NCBI GenBank assembly: GCA_964551475.1
Contig: CAZKCI010000043.1
Coordinates: forward strand, 14,280-78,279
Origin: CAZKCI01 sp964551475
GTDB lineage: Bacteria; Auribacterota; Erginobacteria; Erginobacterales; CAZKCI01
DNA: 64,000 nucleotides
Reading direction: 5' to 3'
Of the stretch, positions 50,301 to 58,754 are shown one piece after another. Position 1 is the first letter of the stretch. Every line of letters starts with the position of its first letter. The notes under the pieces are model-generated. The model worked only from the letters and a program-made list of their open reading frames with translations. It was not told the origin of the DNA and searched no databases. Position numbers and translations under genes: made by a program.

Positions 50301-52008
50301 GGACGCTGACATAATCGTTCCCGCCGGGAGCCGCAAAGCTGAAAGCCGTTTCGCAAACCCCGTCGGTGAAGTCAGTCGGCCCGACCAGAGATCCGTCGTG
50401 GTATCCGACATAGTCGGTCGCATCCCCTTCCGCTTGCCAGTAGGCGATCATGGAATTGGGACACATCGGGGTCGGACCGGGAGGCGGCGTCGGGGCTGCG
50501 GTCGGAGTGGCGGCAGCGCCGGAGTCGCAGTAATGGCAGGAGCTCTGATAAAGGTCGAGCACCTCGGCGGCGCTCAGGGCCTGGTTGAAGACGGCGATCT
50601 CGTCCATGGACCCATCGAGCGAGCCGGACACGAGCGTGTCCTTTCCCAGAAGGAGAGGCAGGTTTTTGGTGGCGTCGTCGGTGTACGGCCAGCCCGTGCT
50701 CTGCCAGACGGGGAGCTCGGCGCCGTTATGGTAGACCTTCCAGGTCGTCCCCGACTTGGTGACGGCCACGTGATACCACTGGCCGGCCGCATATCCCGGG
50801 GTGAACTGCAACCAGTGATTGACCTGCAGATGGAGGTAATAAACCGCGGTGGCGCCGTTCTTAGCCAGGGAGAAATGAAGCCCCCGGTCACTGTCGATGC
50901 GATCTCTCCTGGTGATGAGACCGGTTTCGCTCGTGGGAAGAGAATTCGCCTTCCACCAGAAGGCGAAGCTCCGGTTGTCGCCGGCGGCGAGATTGAAATC
51001 GCTGCTGGAGGGGACGCTGACATAATCGTTCCCGCCGTAGGCCGCGAAGCTGAAAGCCGTCTCGCAGACCCCGTCGGTGAAGGCGGCCGCCCCCACCAGA
51101 GATCCGTCGTGAGATCCGACATAGTCAGTCGCATCACCTTCCGCTTGCCAGTAGGCGATCATGGATTCGGGACAGAGCGGGGTGGGGGCAGGAGACGGTG
51201 TGGGTGTCGTCGGCAAGGCCGCCGTGGGAGTGGCGGTCGGGGCGTCATCGCAGTAATGGCAGGAACTCTGATAGAGAGCGAGAACCTCGGCGGCGTTCAG
51301 CGACGTGTTGAAAACGGCAATTTCATCCATCGAGCCGTCCAGCGAACCGGACACGAGCGTGTCTTTCCCCAGCAGCAGAGGCACGTTCTTGGTGGCGTTG
51401 CCGGTGAAGGGCCATCCGTAGCTCTGCCAGACGGAGAGCTCGGCGCCGTTGTGGTAGACCTTCCAGGTCGTCCCCGATTTGGTGACGGCCACGTGATACC
51501 ACTGGCCGGCGGCGTACCCCGGGGTGAATTGGAGCCAGTGGTTCACCTGCAGATGGAGATAGTAGACATTGGTCGCCCCATTCTTGGCGAGGGAGAAGTG
51601 GAGGCCACGGGATGAATCGCTGGAGTCCCTTCGGGTTATCAGCCCGGACTCGCTCGCGGGGAGAGAATTCGCTTTCCACCAGAAGGCGAAAGTCTTGTTG
51701 TCGCCAGTGCCTAGATTGAAATCGCTGCTGGAGGGAACGCTGACATAGTCGTTCGCGCCGGCAGTGGCGAAGCTGAATGCCGTCCCGCAAAATCCGTCCG
51801 TGAAGGCGGTCCCACCCACGAGGGTTCCGTCGTGGGATCCGACCAAGTCGGTGGCGTTACCCTCCGCTCGCCAATAGGCGATCATGGAGCCAGGACACGG
51901 CACAAAGCTAAGAGATTCCGAAGCAGTGAGCGAGGAAGGAGGAAGCGCCAGGGCAGCCGAAAATACAATCACCGCCATAAAAGCTATCGGAACACATCTC
52001 AACTTCAT
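47359..52008 (-). CDS. Giant secreted LamG / PKD / FG-GAP repeat protein
   Basis: 1549 residues from the ATG at 52008, with AGGAGG six bases before it. The signal peptide is clear (IAFMAVIVFSAALALPPSS). Three LamG/concanavalin-like domains at 38-253, 279-494 and 516-731 are each exactly 216 residues, highly similar, bounded by Cys (CPGSM...SSCHYC), and joined by Pro/Thr linkers. Three PKD domains (~770-1040; WDFDDDGTWD, WDYDGNGVVDW, WDFDGDGAFDW) follow, then an Ig-like and a ZU5-like segment. Six ~40-residue FG-GAP/VCBS-type repeats with DYNGDG calcium loops (about 1306-1549) close it. It should be an exported adhesin or glycan-binding protein. No LPXTG, PEP-CTERM or obvious sorting tail is visible. 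Its own promoter and terminator make it monocistronic. Confidence 0.92.
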   Translation of the reverse strand: MKLRCVPIAFMAVIVFSAALALPPSSLTASESLSFVPCPGSMIAYWRAEGNATDLVGSHDGTLVGGTAFTDGFCGTAFSFATAGANDYVSVPSSSDFNLGTGDNKTFAFWWKANSLPASESGLITRRDSSDSSRGLHFSLAKNGATNVYYLHLQVNHWLQFTPGYAAGQWYHVAVTKSGTTWKVYHNGAELSVWQSYGWPFTGNATKNVPLLLGKDTLVSGSLDGSMDEIAVFNTSLNAAEVLALYQSSCHYCDDAPTATPTAALPTTPTPSPAPTPLCPESMIAYWQAEGDATDYVGSHDGSLVGAAAFTDGVCETAFSFAAYGGNDYVSVPSSSDFNLAAGDNRSFAFWWKANSLPTSETGLITRRDRIDSDRGLHFSLAKNGATAVYYLHLQVNHWLQFTPGYAAGQWYHVAVTKSGTTWKVYHNGAELPVWQSTGWPYTDDATKNLPLLLGKDTLVSGSLDGSMDEIAVFNQALSAAEVLDLYQSSCHYCDSGAAATPTAAPTPPPGPTPMCPNSMIAYWQAEGDATDYVGYHDGSLVGPTDFTDGVCETAFSFAAPGGNDYVSVPSSSDFNLAAGDDKSFAFWWKAHSISGSETGLISRRDSADADRGLHFSLATNSGTNVYYLHLQVNRWIKYAPGYVAGQWYNVVVTKEGTTWKVYHNGAELPVWQSTGWPFTGNATKDAPLLLGKDTLVSGSLDGSMDEIAVFNQALSAAEVLDLYQSSCHYCPSGESTPTPPPGPTPPNTPPPQPTCTAAPPTPSPSPTPLEPLLDALANPTAGNAPLTVDFDGTLIQGGCISAYRWDFDDDGTWDYISSQSLKTSHTFGSTGTYLSVCSVVDALGRYAYDSVIIQVSDPAQPPVVEAAATPGSGAAPLDVTFGGSVQSSRPIVLYLWDYDGNGVVDWGSDQTAATAYTFGAPGYYTSRLSVVDDSGLMASDTVYIQVDAGATPPQVDAFAYPASGTVPLKVGFSGIVTPPGGIALYEWDFDGDGAFDWSSQSDGSASHVFSVSGDYEARLRATDASGLYGEDTITITAFAPSELKVWISVPKDGWTVSGDAVSVRMNTAPGVLTKWVQAQYRPTGEGEWIDLGSAIEPPPYSFDYTWDTATLPPGSYQLRAKASDTSEAVVYSESITVQVVAADGQADEGIDPDGDHVKRQEALTGESAVLEIAGGLTLTLPYGALGGDATAVLSSLSDNPQSGRRSRSATALFSFATVSVEGVAGLLKPGVLSIPYADAHGDGIVDGTSVNEGDLAIFRYDASAGEWQAVQESTVYWDENFVCAQVMATGDYALGTVVNLPTRLILHSGDYNGDGLADAAVFRASSGLWASPSGERVYLGAAGDIPVSGDYDGDGTAERALFRSSTGLWVAEGLARFYLGASGDAGVPGDYNGDGTCEKGIFRSSNGLWSIPGITRAYLGSSNDQAVPADYSGDGRAEIGIFRSANGFWSIAGVTRTYLGADGDIPIPADYDGEAGAEIAIFRLTNGLWSIPGFDRFYFGSLADIPIPAGFREGPESAALFRPSSGMWVVRLWTRFYFGSSGDLPVTR
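49816..51897. repeat. Three direct DNA repeats of 648 bp encoding LamG domains
   Basis: Units at 51250-51897, 50527-51174 and 49816-50463 are each exactly 648 bases with no length change and long identical stretches. They are separated by 75 and 63 bases encoding Pro/Thr linkers. This is a recent in-frame amplification. Confidence 0.9.
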
Positions 52009-52061
52009 CTCGTACCTCCTATGGTGGCGTAGCAGCATATATAGTTAAACTGGGCAATAAT

Positions 52062-52090
52062 ATATTCCTTCAACCCGAGCCAGATGTCAA
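52062..52090 (-). promoter_or_regulatory. Putative promoter of the surface protein gene
   Basis: On the minus strand an exact TTGACA (52085-52090) is followed after 17 bases by GAATAT (52062-52067), inside the most AT-rich stretch nearby; TATATT with a 20-base spacer is an alternative. It lies about 55-80 bases upstream of the ATG at 52008. Confidence 0.5.
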
Positions 52091-52115
52091 GAATATTCTC
52101 TAGGGATATTTTACA

Positions 52116-53171
52116 TCAAAAGTAGCCATTCCAGTCGCCCAGACCGCGGCGGAAGATGAAGTCCCAGAACAGGCGGAGCTTCTCCGAGCGCTTGAGCATC
52201 ATCGCCACGATGGCGCGGTCGGGGACAAGGCGGGTCTTCTGGGCTTTCCGCCTCATCTCCAACGTCGCGCCCAGATGCGAGATGTTCCAGAACAGGGCCC
52301 GCCAGCCGGCGCGGGCCATCGCCCACTTGCCCAAGAGGGCGAAGAAAAGCATCTCCCCGCCGAGGAGGAGCGCGTAGAGAGGGAGGATGAAAGAGAGGTA
52401 GCCCGCCGAGTAGTTCTTGAGCAACGTGCGCAGCGTATTCCGTTCGGATAGGTAGCGTTTCTGGGGGCGGTTGTGGCTCTTTGACAAGGTTGCGGAGACG
52501 CGGTGATAGAGAAACGCCTTCGGCTCGACCATGACCTTGAAGCCGGCCAGGCGCACCCGCCAGGAGAGGTCGATGTCGTCGGCGAGGGTGAGAAAGTCGG
52601 GGTCGAAGCCGCCGGTGACGTCGAGGACGCTCCTCCGGATGAACATCGCTCCGCCGAAGGAGAAAAACACCTCCCGGAACTCGTCGAACTGGCCCCGGTC
52701 GGCCTGGTTGATCCCGCGGGCGTCGGGGAAGCCGAAGACGTCGGCATTCGCCCCGAGGCTATCGATCTCCCGGACCAGTTTGCCGTCCTTGATCCGCAGC
52801 ATCTTCACCGTGCAGATGCCGATTCCCTCGTCTGCCTCGCAGCGCCGGACCAGGTTTTTCAGGATGTCGCGGTCGAACTCCATGTCGTTGGAGACCCAGA
52901 AGAGGTATTTCCCCCGGGCGTGGGGGATGGCGACGTTCGATCCCTCGGCCGTCCCCAGGTTGGCCGGGTTCACGATGACCCTGATCGCGGGATGGGTCAT
53001 GCGAAGCCACGTGACCGATTCGTCGGTCGAGCCGTTGTCGACCACGATCACTTCGAAGTTCGGGTAGTCGATCTTGAGGAGGGAGGGGAGATGGGCGCGG
53101 AGAAGCTCCTCCCCGTTCCAGCTGACGAGGACAATCGAGACCAGGGGATAACTACTCGGATATTCTTTCAC
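52116..53171 (-). CDS. Family 2 glycosyltransferase (rhamnosyltransferase-like)
   Basis: 351 residues from the GTG at 53171. GT-A fold: VSIVLVSWNGEELLRAHLPSL, EVIVVDNGSTDESV, NLGTAEGSNVAI, FWVSNDMEFDRDIL, then GGFDPDFLTLADDIDLSWRVRLAGF, the pattern of WbbL/rhamnosyltransferase-type GT2 enzymes. The C-terminal third has hydrophobic helices (LSFILPLYALLLGGEMLFFALLG), so it is membrane-associated. It adds a sugar in the cytoplasm during glycan assembly. Upstream is a GTGGGAG repeat, downstream the promoter region of the surface protein. Confidence 0.92.
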   Translation of the reverse strand: MKEYPSSYPLVSIVLVSWNGEELLRAHLPSLLKIDYPNFEVIVVDNGSTDESVTWLRMTHPAIRVIVNPANLGTAEGSNVAIPHARGKYLFWVSNDMEFDRDILKNLVRRCEADEGIGICTVKMLRIKDGKLVREIDSLGANADVFGFPDARGINQADRGQFDEFREVFFSFGGAMFIRRSVLDVTGGFDPDFLTLADDIDLSWRVRLAGFKVMVEPKAFLYHRVSATLSKSHNRPQKRYLSERNTLRTLLKNYSAGYLSFILPLYALLLGGEMLFFALLGKWAMARAGWRALFWNISHLGATLEMRRKAQKTRLVPDRAIVAMMLKRSEKLRLFWDFIFRRGLGDWNGYF

Positions 53172-53189
53172 TGGCTTTCTTTCTGCCCT

Positions 53190-53256
53190 CTGTGGGAGCG
53201 GCGTCCTCGCCGCGATCCAAGCTGACGGGGATCGGGGCGAAACGCCCCTCCCACAT
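53190..53256. repeat. GTGGGAG...CTCCCAC inverted repeat, simple form
   Basis: CTGTGGGAGCGGCGTCCTCG with right arm GGGGCGAAACGCCCCTCCCA, followed by a GTGATCAGTAATCAGTAAC fragment at 53278-53298 that runs into the end of the next gene and supplies its stop region. Confidence 0.88.
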
Positions 53257-53282
53257 AAAAACAGTAACTGAAGACAAAGTGA

Positions 53283-54503
53283 TCAGTAATCAGTAACGGT
53301 CACTCGTTTGAGCGTCTCCTCCCAAGCCCGTCCCAGGACGATCTCGGAGGTGCAGGTCCGGGCGAACGCGATCGCCCCTTGGCGGCACTCCCGCCAGAAG
53401 CCGGCGTCGCTGAGGAGACGGACCACCGCCGCGGCGATCGCCGGCGGTTCGTAGTCCGTCGCCACGCCCGCCCGGTCCTTTTCGATCTCCGCCGCGATCG
53501 GCGTCCCCCGGGTGACCACGGAGGGGATCCCGGAGAAGGCGTAGAACTTCGGCTTCCCCGGGTCGGCGTAGAGGGCGTTGTCCTCCTCGTCGCCCGTCCA
53601 GAGGGCCAGGCCCGCCCCGGTCCGGGAGATGATCCGCGCCACCTCCGCCTCTTCGGGGACGAAGCCCCGAAAAACGAAGCGTTTCGATTCGGGCGAAGCC
53701 GCGGCCAAACGTCTGACCGCATCGGCGTAGACGCCGGAGCCGATCACTTCCACCCGGAGTTCGGGGAGCGTGCGGGCGATCAAGGGGACCGCCTCGATGA
53801 GAAGAGGCCACCCCTGGTTAGGCGTGAGCGTGCCGACGAAGCCGAGCGTCTGTCTTTCCACCTCCTTTTCCGGCGCGGGAGAGAGGAGGCGGGCGGCATA
53901 GCAGAGGGGAACCTCGATCCAGGGATAGGCGTCGGCTTTGAGACCGGCGAACTTCTCCCTCCCCTCGGCGATCCGGGAGGTGATATGCCAGGTGAGATCC
54001 GAGCGGCGGGCGCAGAGGCGGTCGAGGAGGCGGAAGGAGCCGACGATCACCGTGTTCATCCCAAAGCGTTTGGGCGGGCGATAGTAGTCGATGCTGTAGT
54101 AGACGGTCTTCCGGACGATCCCCCATTTCTTCAGCAGGAGCCCCAGGCCGGCGGAGAAGCAGGAGACGCCGATGAAAACGTCGAAGGTTCTGCCGAATTC
54201 CCGCGCCGCCTTCAGGATGGAGAAGAAATAGCCGAGGAAGACAAAGGAGAGGAGAAACTGGGAGAACCATCTCTTCTTTCGGAAATGGAGGTTGCCCAGC
54301 GGCTTCCCCCAGAGCAAACGGCCGCCGTCATAATAGCGCCGCGTGGCCGATCCGGGGCGGGCGTAGGGGTTGGCGATGGCGATCACGCCCAGCGCCCCTA
54401 CCCTCTCGCGAAGGTACTCCTCGATCGTTTCGGTCCGGCTGGTCAGGGCCTGGCCGGAGACGAGGACGGAGAGGTCCCGGGGATGGGAAGCGGGCTTCTG
54501 CAT
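53283..54503 (-). CDS. Family 4-like glycosyltransferase
   Basis: 406 residues. GT-B fold: the N-terminal half has LSVLVSGQALTSRTETIEEYL and FDVFIGVSCFSAGLGLLLKK; the C-terminal half has LGFVGTLTPNQGWPLLIEAVPL, RVEVIGSGVYADAVRRL, FRGFVPEEAEVARIISRTGAGLALW and KFYAFSGIPSVVTRGTPIAAEIE. The E-x7-E motif of classical GT4 enzymes is not complete (the second half reads DPGKPKFY), as in TuaH/GT4-like relatives. It transfers a sugar in the cytoplasm. The final residues RVTVTDY come from a GATCAGTAA repeat. Confidence 0.87.
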   Translation of the reverse strand: MQKPASHPRDLSVLVSGQALTSRTETIEEYLRERVGALGVIAIANPYARPGSATRRYYDGGRLLWGKPLGNLHFRKKRWFSQFLLSFVFLGYFFSILKAAREFGRTFDVFIGVSCFSAGLGLLLKKWGIVRKTVYYSIDYYRPPKRFGMNTVIVGSFRLLDRLCARRSDLTWHITSRIAEGREKFAGLKADAYPWIEVPLCYAARLLSPAPEKEVERQTLGFVGTLTPNQGWPLLIEAVPLIARTLPELRVEVIGSGVYADAVRRLAAASPESKRFVFRGFVPEEAEVARIISRTGAGLALWTGDEEDNALYADPGKPKFYAFSGIPSVVTRGTPIAAEIEKDRAGVATDYEPPAIAAAVVRLLSDAGFWRECRQGAIAFARTCTSEIVLGRAWEETLKRVTVTDY

Positions 54504-54552
54504 GGTCAGGCGGTGATTTTACTACGGGGAGAAGGGAAATACCATCGAAGGA

Positions 54553-54744
54553 AACAGGGATCGCGGCGAGACGCCGCTCCCACAGAAACAGAAGTGATCA
54601 GACATCAGTCATCAGTTACTGATAACTGTTTTGTTTACTTCTTTTCAGTCACTGCTTCTGGTGGGAGAAGCATTCCTGCCTGCCCCGATTACGTTTAGTT
54701 ATATATTAAGATCGGGGCAGGCAGGAATGTCGCTCCCACAAATA
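54553..54744. repeat. GTGGGAG half-arm, GATCAGT fragment and AT-rich modular hairpin
   Basis: GGGATCGCGGCGAGACGCCG at 54553-54582, AGTGATCAGACATCAGTCAT at 54594-54630, then GGTGGGAGAAGCATTCCTGC with right arm GCAGGAATGTCGCTCCCACA around GATTACGTTTAGTTATATAT at 54658-54744. No gene is seen in 54504-54744. Confidence 0.88.
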
Positions 54745-56091
54745 CTAAGAACAATTATCCCCCCGGCCCAGGGGGATATACTCGATCCCGGAGAGGTCCT
54801 TCCCCTCCAGGACCCGCCAGCAGTCGATGACGACCGGCGTTTTCATCGCGGCCTTGAGCGCGGCCGGCTCGATCTCGCGGAACTCCTTCCAGGGGGTGGC
54901 GATCAGGCACAGCGAGGCGCCGCGGAGGCAGTCCTCCAGGCTTTCCGAATACTCGAAGGCCTTCCCCTCCTCCGCCCGGGCGCTCTCCAGGGCCTGGGGA
55001 TCGTAAACGGCGACGCGGAAACCCGCCTTCCTGAGCCGGCGGGCGATATCCACCGCCTGGGATTCCTCGATGATCGGCGTGTCCGGTTTGTAGGAGAGGC
55101 CGAGCATAGCCGCTTTTGCGCCTTTCTTCGCCCGAGCGACCGCGAGGTCCACGATCCGCTCCGCCTGCTCTTCGTTGATCGAGTCCACCAGCTCCGAGAG
55201 GCGCGCCCGCGTCCCCGCCCGGCGGGCGAAGGAGGAGAAGGCGCGGTTGTCCCGGGGGAAGCAGGGGCCGCCGAATCCCAGACCCGAACGGAAGTATTTC
55301 CGGCCGATCCGCGAGTCCAGGCCGATCGCGGAGAGGATCCGGTTCGCGTCCGCCCCGGGGACGGACTCGCAGATTCCGCCCAGCGCGTTGGCGAAGCTGA
55401 TCTTCAGGGTGACGTAGCAGTTCAGGCAGATCTTGGCGATCTCGGCGTTGACCGGCGAGAGGCGGGCGAAGGCGGGGTCGTTCCGGCAGACCTTCCGGTA
55501 GATCTCCTCCAGCATCTCCCCGTCTCTTCGCGAGCATTCGCCGATCAGGAGGAAATCGGGATTCTGGAAGTCGCGGATAACCGACCCCAGGGCGATGAAC
55601 TCGGGGTTGTAGGCCAGGCCGAAGCCGACGCCGCATTTCTTGCCCGTGAGCTTTTCCAGCAAGGGGCGGGCCCAGCCGTCGGTCGTCCCCGGCATCACGG
55701 TGGATGTGATCACCACCAGATGATAGGAGTTTTTCTCCTGGAGGGGGCGCGCGAGCGCCTTGAGCGCCGACTCCACCTGGTCGTTGGAAAAGGATCCGTC
55801 CCGGCGGCTCGGCGTGGAGACGATGATGAAGGTGGCGTCGGTGTTGAGAACGGCTTCGGAATAGTCGGCGGTGGCCGTGAGACGCGGCTTGACCTTCCGG
55901 AGAAGCTCGCTCAATCCGGTCTCCCGGACCGGGTTCTCTCCCCGATTGATCATCTTCACCCGTTTGGAGTCGATCTCCACGCCCCAGACCCGGTAGCCGC
56001 CGTCGGCGAAGCAGGCGGCCGAGCAGAGGCCGAGCTTGCCGAGGCCGATGACGGAGATTCCGCGGACGGTAGTTTTGCTGGGCATGGACAT
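54745..56091 (-). CDS. UDP-glucose/GDP-mannose-family nucleotide-sugar dehydrogenase
   Basis: 448 residues from the ATG at 56091 (56085 is also possible). NAD-binding GISVIGLGKLGLCSAACFADGG, the substrate region FIIVSTPSRRDGSFSNDQVE, and the catalytic Cys box GFGGPCFPRDNRAF; the usual Lys in CFPKD is Arg here. The C-terminal domain has AMLGLSYKPDTPIIEESQAVDI. It oxidises a UDP- or GDP-sugar to the uronic acid by two NAD steps; which sugar cannot be decided. Uronic acids are common in surface polysaccharides, fitting the glycosyltransferases on both sides. Confidence 0.93.
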   Translation of the reverse strand: MSMPSKTTVRGISVIGLGKLGLCSAACFADGGYRVWGVEIDSKRVKMINRGENPVRETGLSELLRKVKPRLTATADYSEAVLNTDATFIIVSTPSRRDGSFSNDQVESALKALARPLQEKNSYHLVVITSTVMPGTTDGWARPLLEKLTGKKCGVGFGLAYNPEFIALGSVIRDFQNPDFLLIGECSRRDGEMLEEIYRKVCRNDPAFARLSPVNAEIAKICLNCYVTLKISFANALGGICESVPGADANRILSAIGLDSRIGRKYFRSGLGFGGPCFPRDNRAFSSFARRAGTRARLSELVDSINEEQAERIVDLAVARAKKGAKAAMLGLSYKPDTPIIEESQAVDIARRLRKAGFRVAVYDPQALESARAEEGKAFEYSESLEDCLRGASLCLIATPWKEFREIEPAALKAAMKTPVVIDCWRVLEGKDLSGIEYIPLGRGDNCS

Positions 56092-56120
56092 TTTCTCTGG
56101 TGGCGAAGGTTGCGAGGCAG

Positions 56121-56400
56121 ACATGGACGATATGGACGCAAAGACGATAAGCCGGCTGCTTTTCCCCTTATTCGCGCGCTATAGCGCTACGGCGCGCAAG
56201 CGCGTGAATTCGCGGTTAATTGCCAGGCCAAAGCCAAGCCCCAATCCGTGTAATCCGCGAAATCCGCGGTTATCTTTTGCCGGGCCAAGCCGGGCCCCTT
56301 CGTGAAAATTCGTGCCTGCGCGCTGATCCGGCCGTCGTAGCCAAAGGCTACTTTGGCGGAGGCGGCAGCGCTACGGCGCGCAAGCGTGCTCATTCGTGGA
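56121..56400. repeat. Mosaic of GTCCAT, CGCGGATT, CACGAATT and GCGCTACGGCGCGC repeats
   Basis: Pieces in order: GACATGGACGATATGGACGC; a TAGCGCTACGGCGCGCAAGC palindrome; TAATCCGCGAAATCCGCGGT; CGTGAAAATTCGTGCC; a second GCGCTACGGCGCGC; and TCATTCGTGGAAG next to the epimerase stop. Nothing coding is seen in 56092-56406. Confidence 0.85.
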
Positions 56401-56406
56401 AGGCCC

Positions 56407-57423
56407 CTATCGTTCGACGAGCTTCTTCTCGAAGCCCTTCTTCACCGCCGCCCGGTCGTGGGTGGCAACATACCAGTCATAGGTGCGCTGGAGCCCCTCC
56501 CGGAAGAGGACGCGGGGCTCCCAGCCCAGAAGCTTCTTCGCCAGCGAATTGTCGGCCACCCGGTTCAGGGGGCCGGTGGGCATGTTCTTTCGAAAGGCGA
56601 TCTTCGCCGTGTGGCCGGACAGATCCATGACCATTTTGACGGCGTCGATCACGCGGATCCGCTCCATCGTCCCCAGGTTGACCGCCGTCCCGTCGGAGAT
56701 CTTCTCCGCCGCCAGGATCGTCCCCCGGACGATGTCCTCGATGAAGGTCCAGTTCCGGACCTGGGTGCCGTCCCCCCAGACCTGGAAGGGGTCCTGGCGG
56801 ATGAAGGACCGGGCGATCATCGCGATCACCGCGTGGTTCTCCACCCCCCGGGGACCGTAGACGGTGAAGAAGCGGCAGGAGGCGGTCTTCATCCCGTACT
56901 CGTGGTGGAAGGCCTTGAGCGCGAGCTCGCCCATCAGCTTGGCCCAGCCGTAGATGTTGTCGGAGTCGTAGGGGGGCTTGACCAGGTCTTCGGTCAGGTA
57001 GATCTCTTTTTCCGTATCGGACTGGAGGAAGTTGGGATAGACGCATCCCGACGAGGCGAAGACGATCCTTTCCGCGCCGGCTTTGTACGCCTCCCAGAAG
57101 ACCAGTCCGTCCAGGAAAAGGTTGGTGGCGGGCTCCGCCTGATGGAGGTCGACATAGCCTCTCCCCCCATGGGCGGCGGCGAGATGGAAAACGGTATCGA
57201 TCCCCTTCATCGCCTTGCGGGCGACGCCCGGCTCGCGCAGGTCGGCTTGGCGGAACTCGATCCTCTTTTTCTGAACGTGATCGCGGATATTGGCGAGCTT
57301 TCCGCTGGTCAGGTCGTCCGCTACCCGGACGGAGGCCCCCCGAGCGAGGAGGGCGTCGACCAGCTGGCTGCCGATGAAGGAAGCCCCGCCGGTGACCAAT
57401 ACCTTATTCTTTCTCCAGTCCAT
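56407..57423 (-). CDS. NAD-dependent nucleotide-sugar epimerase/dehydratase
   Basis: 338 residues from the ATG at 57423, with GGAAGGA upstream. Extended short-chain fold: VLVTGGASFIGSQLVDALL, VFHLAAAHGGRGYVD, SSGCVYP (Ser of the triad), YGWAKLMGEL (YxxxK) and FFTVYGPRGVENHAVI. Related proteins include UDP-glucose 4-epimerase and GDP-mannose 3,5-epimerase; the exact reaction is unclear. It follows, on the same strand, a glycosyltransferase gene 132 bases upstream. Confidence 0.93.
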   Translation of the reverse strand: MDWRKNKVLVTGGASFIGSQLVDALLARGASVRVADDLTSGKLANIRDHVQKKRIEFRQADLREPGVARKAMKGIDTVFHLAAAHGGRGYVDLHQAEPATNLFLDGLVFWEAYKAGAERIVFASSGCVYPNFLQSDTEKEIYLTEDLVKPPYDSDNIYGWAKLMGELALKAFHHEYGMKTASCRFFTVYGPRGVENHAVIAMIARSFIRQDPFQVWGDGTQVRNWTFIEDIVRGTILAAEKISDGTAVNLGTMERIRVIDAVKMVMDLSGHTAKIAFRKNMPTGPLNRVADNSLAKKLLGWEPRVLFREGLQRTYDWYVATHDRAAVKKGFEKKLVER

Positions 57424-57555
57424 GTCATTCCTTCCGAAGTTCAGGTTCCAGTCATAACCCATTGATCGCGAACCGTCTACAAGCGAGGAAAAGTCTAACA
57501 ACTTTTTCCGATCGGAAAATTTTGTCCGAACGCTCCTCAGGGCGGAAGGGGACTT

Positions 57556-58731
57556 TCACTTCTTGTACCTTTCGATGATCTCCGCCAACCGCCGGGAATG
57601 GGCGTCCCAGTCGTGCTTCTTCGCCTCCTCCCGGGCCGCCTGCCCCATCGCCTCGGCGCGGGCAGGATCGGAAAAGAGAGATTTTACACGCTCGACCGTC
57701 TCGGGCAAGCGGTTTTTCTCCGGAAAGAATCCGTGAACGCCGTCCCGGAAGAGGTCGGTCACGCCCGAGCCCCGGGGGATGATGATCGGCGTCCCGCAGG
57801 CCGCCGCCTCCAGTGTCTGCATTCCGAAGGCCTCCTCGTTCAGGTGGAGATGAAGCATCGCCCGGGAGCAGAGGCGAATGATCTCGTTCTCGTCCAGCGG
57901 GCCGAGGAGTTCTACCCGGTCCTCAAGCCCTCGCTGTTTGAGCGCGGCTCTGAATTCGTCCTGCAGGCGGGCGGGGTGCCAGAAGCCGCCGACGATCAGG
58001 CGGATGGAGCGATCGAGGGCGGCGAGGATAGCGAGGAACGGTTCCGGTCGGTTGCCGATGTCCCAGCGGTCGTAGGTGAGGACGGCCTTTTCCCGGCGGG
58101 AAAAGGGAACATACTCGTCGGGGATGACGCATCCGGGATACAGGTCCTCCAGGGGCTTGTCGGTGACCTTGCGCAGGCGCTCATGGTGGAGACGGCCGGA
58201 GACGATCAGGGCCTCGGCTTCCTTGAAGGCGAAACGGTCGAGAGCCCGGGTCAGCGGTTTCAGAACCGGGAAGAACTTCTGGAGCGGCGTGCCGGTATAG
58301 ACTTTCTCCAATGTGTAGGGGGACGGGTCCCACATCAGGAGAAGGTAGGGGATTTTCCGGCGGGCTTTCAGCGCCCGAGCGGTGAATGTGGAATACTGGC
58401 ACTGGGCGACGATCAGGTCGTACTCCTTTTCCCGGACCAGGCCGGGCGCGAAGGGATAGGCGAGGAGATGGTGGGCGGAGAAGAAGGAGAAGCCCGGGAA
58501 CTTGAAGTCCAGGGCCCTGACCCAGGGGGGGAAGTTTTCGAAGAGGTAGCGGAGAGGGATCCCCTCCAGGTGAAGGCGGAAGACGTCGGCGTAGCGGGTC
58601 TCCGCCTCCTTGCGGACCAGAACGAGTCCCGAGGCGTCGTAGCCGAGCTGGCGCAGACCCCGGATCGGCTGTCCGAGGATTTTCGGAGCCGAGCCGGGGA
58701 CAATCTCGTCGGCGAGTATGGCGACTTTCAT
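57556..58731 (-). CDS. Family 4 glycosyltransferase
   Basis: 391 residues from the ATG at 58731. GT-B fold: KVAILADEIVPGSAPKILGQP, a Glycos_transf_4-like N-half (EYDLIVAQCQYSTFTARAL), then RPEPFLAILAALDRSIRLIVGG, VELLGPLDENEIIRLCSRAMLHLHLN and the E-x7-E motif EEAFGMQTLEAAACGTPII, which is complete. It is a retaining transferase acting in the cytoplasm. The C-terminus is regular (AEIIERYKK). Its upstream gap is filled with CACGAATT, CGCGGATT and CAACGATTT repeats. Confidence 0.93.
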   Translation of the reverse strand: MKVAILADEIVPGSAPKILGQPIRGLRQLGYDASGLVLVRKEAETRYADVFRLHLEGIPLRYLFENFPPWVRALDFKFPGFSFFSAHHLLAYPFAPGLVREKEYDLIVAQCQYSTFTARALKARRKIPYLLLMWDPSPYTLEKVYTGTPLQKFFPVLKPLTRALDRFAFKEAEALIVSGRLHHERLRKVTDKPLEDLYPGCVIPDEYVPFSRREKAVLTYDRWDIGNRPEPFLAILAALDRSIRLIVGGFWHPARLQDEFRAALKQRGLEDRVELLGPLDENEIIRLCSRAMLHLHLNEEAFGMQTLEAAACGTPIIIPRGSGVTDLFRDGVHGFFPEKNRLPETVERVKSLFSDPARAEAMGQAAREEAKKHDWDAHSRRLAEIIERYKK

Positions 58732-58754
58732 GCTTGGCTCGGCACGGCGACCGA

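Noticed and set aside
48985..51615. 876-codon plus-strand open frame within the surface protein
   Set aside because: It mirrors the three LamG repeats in antisense and has no recognisable domain of its own.
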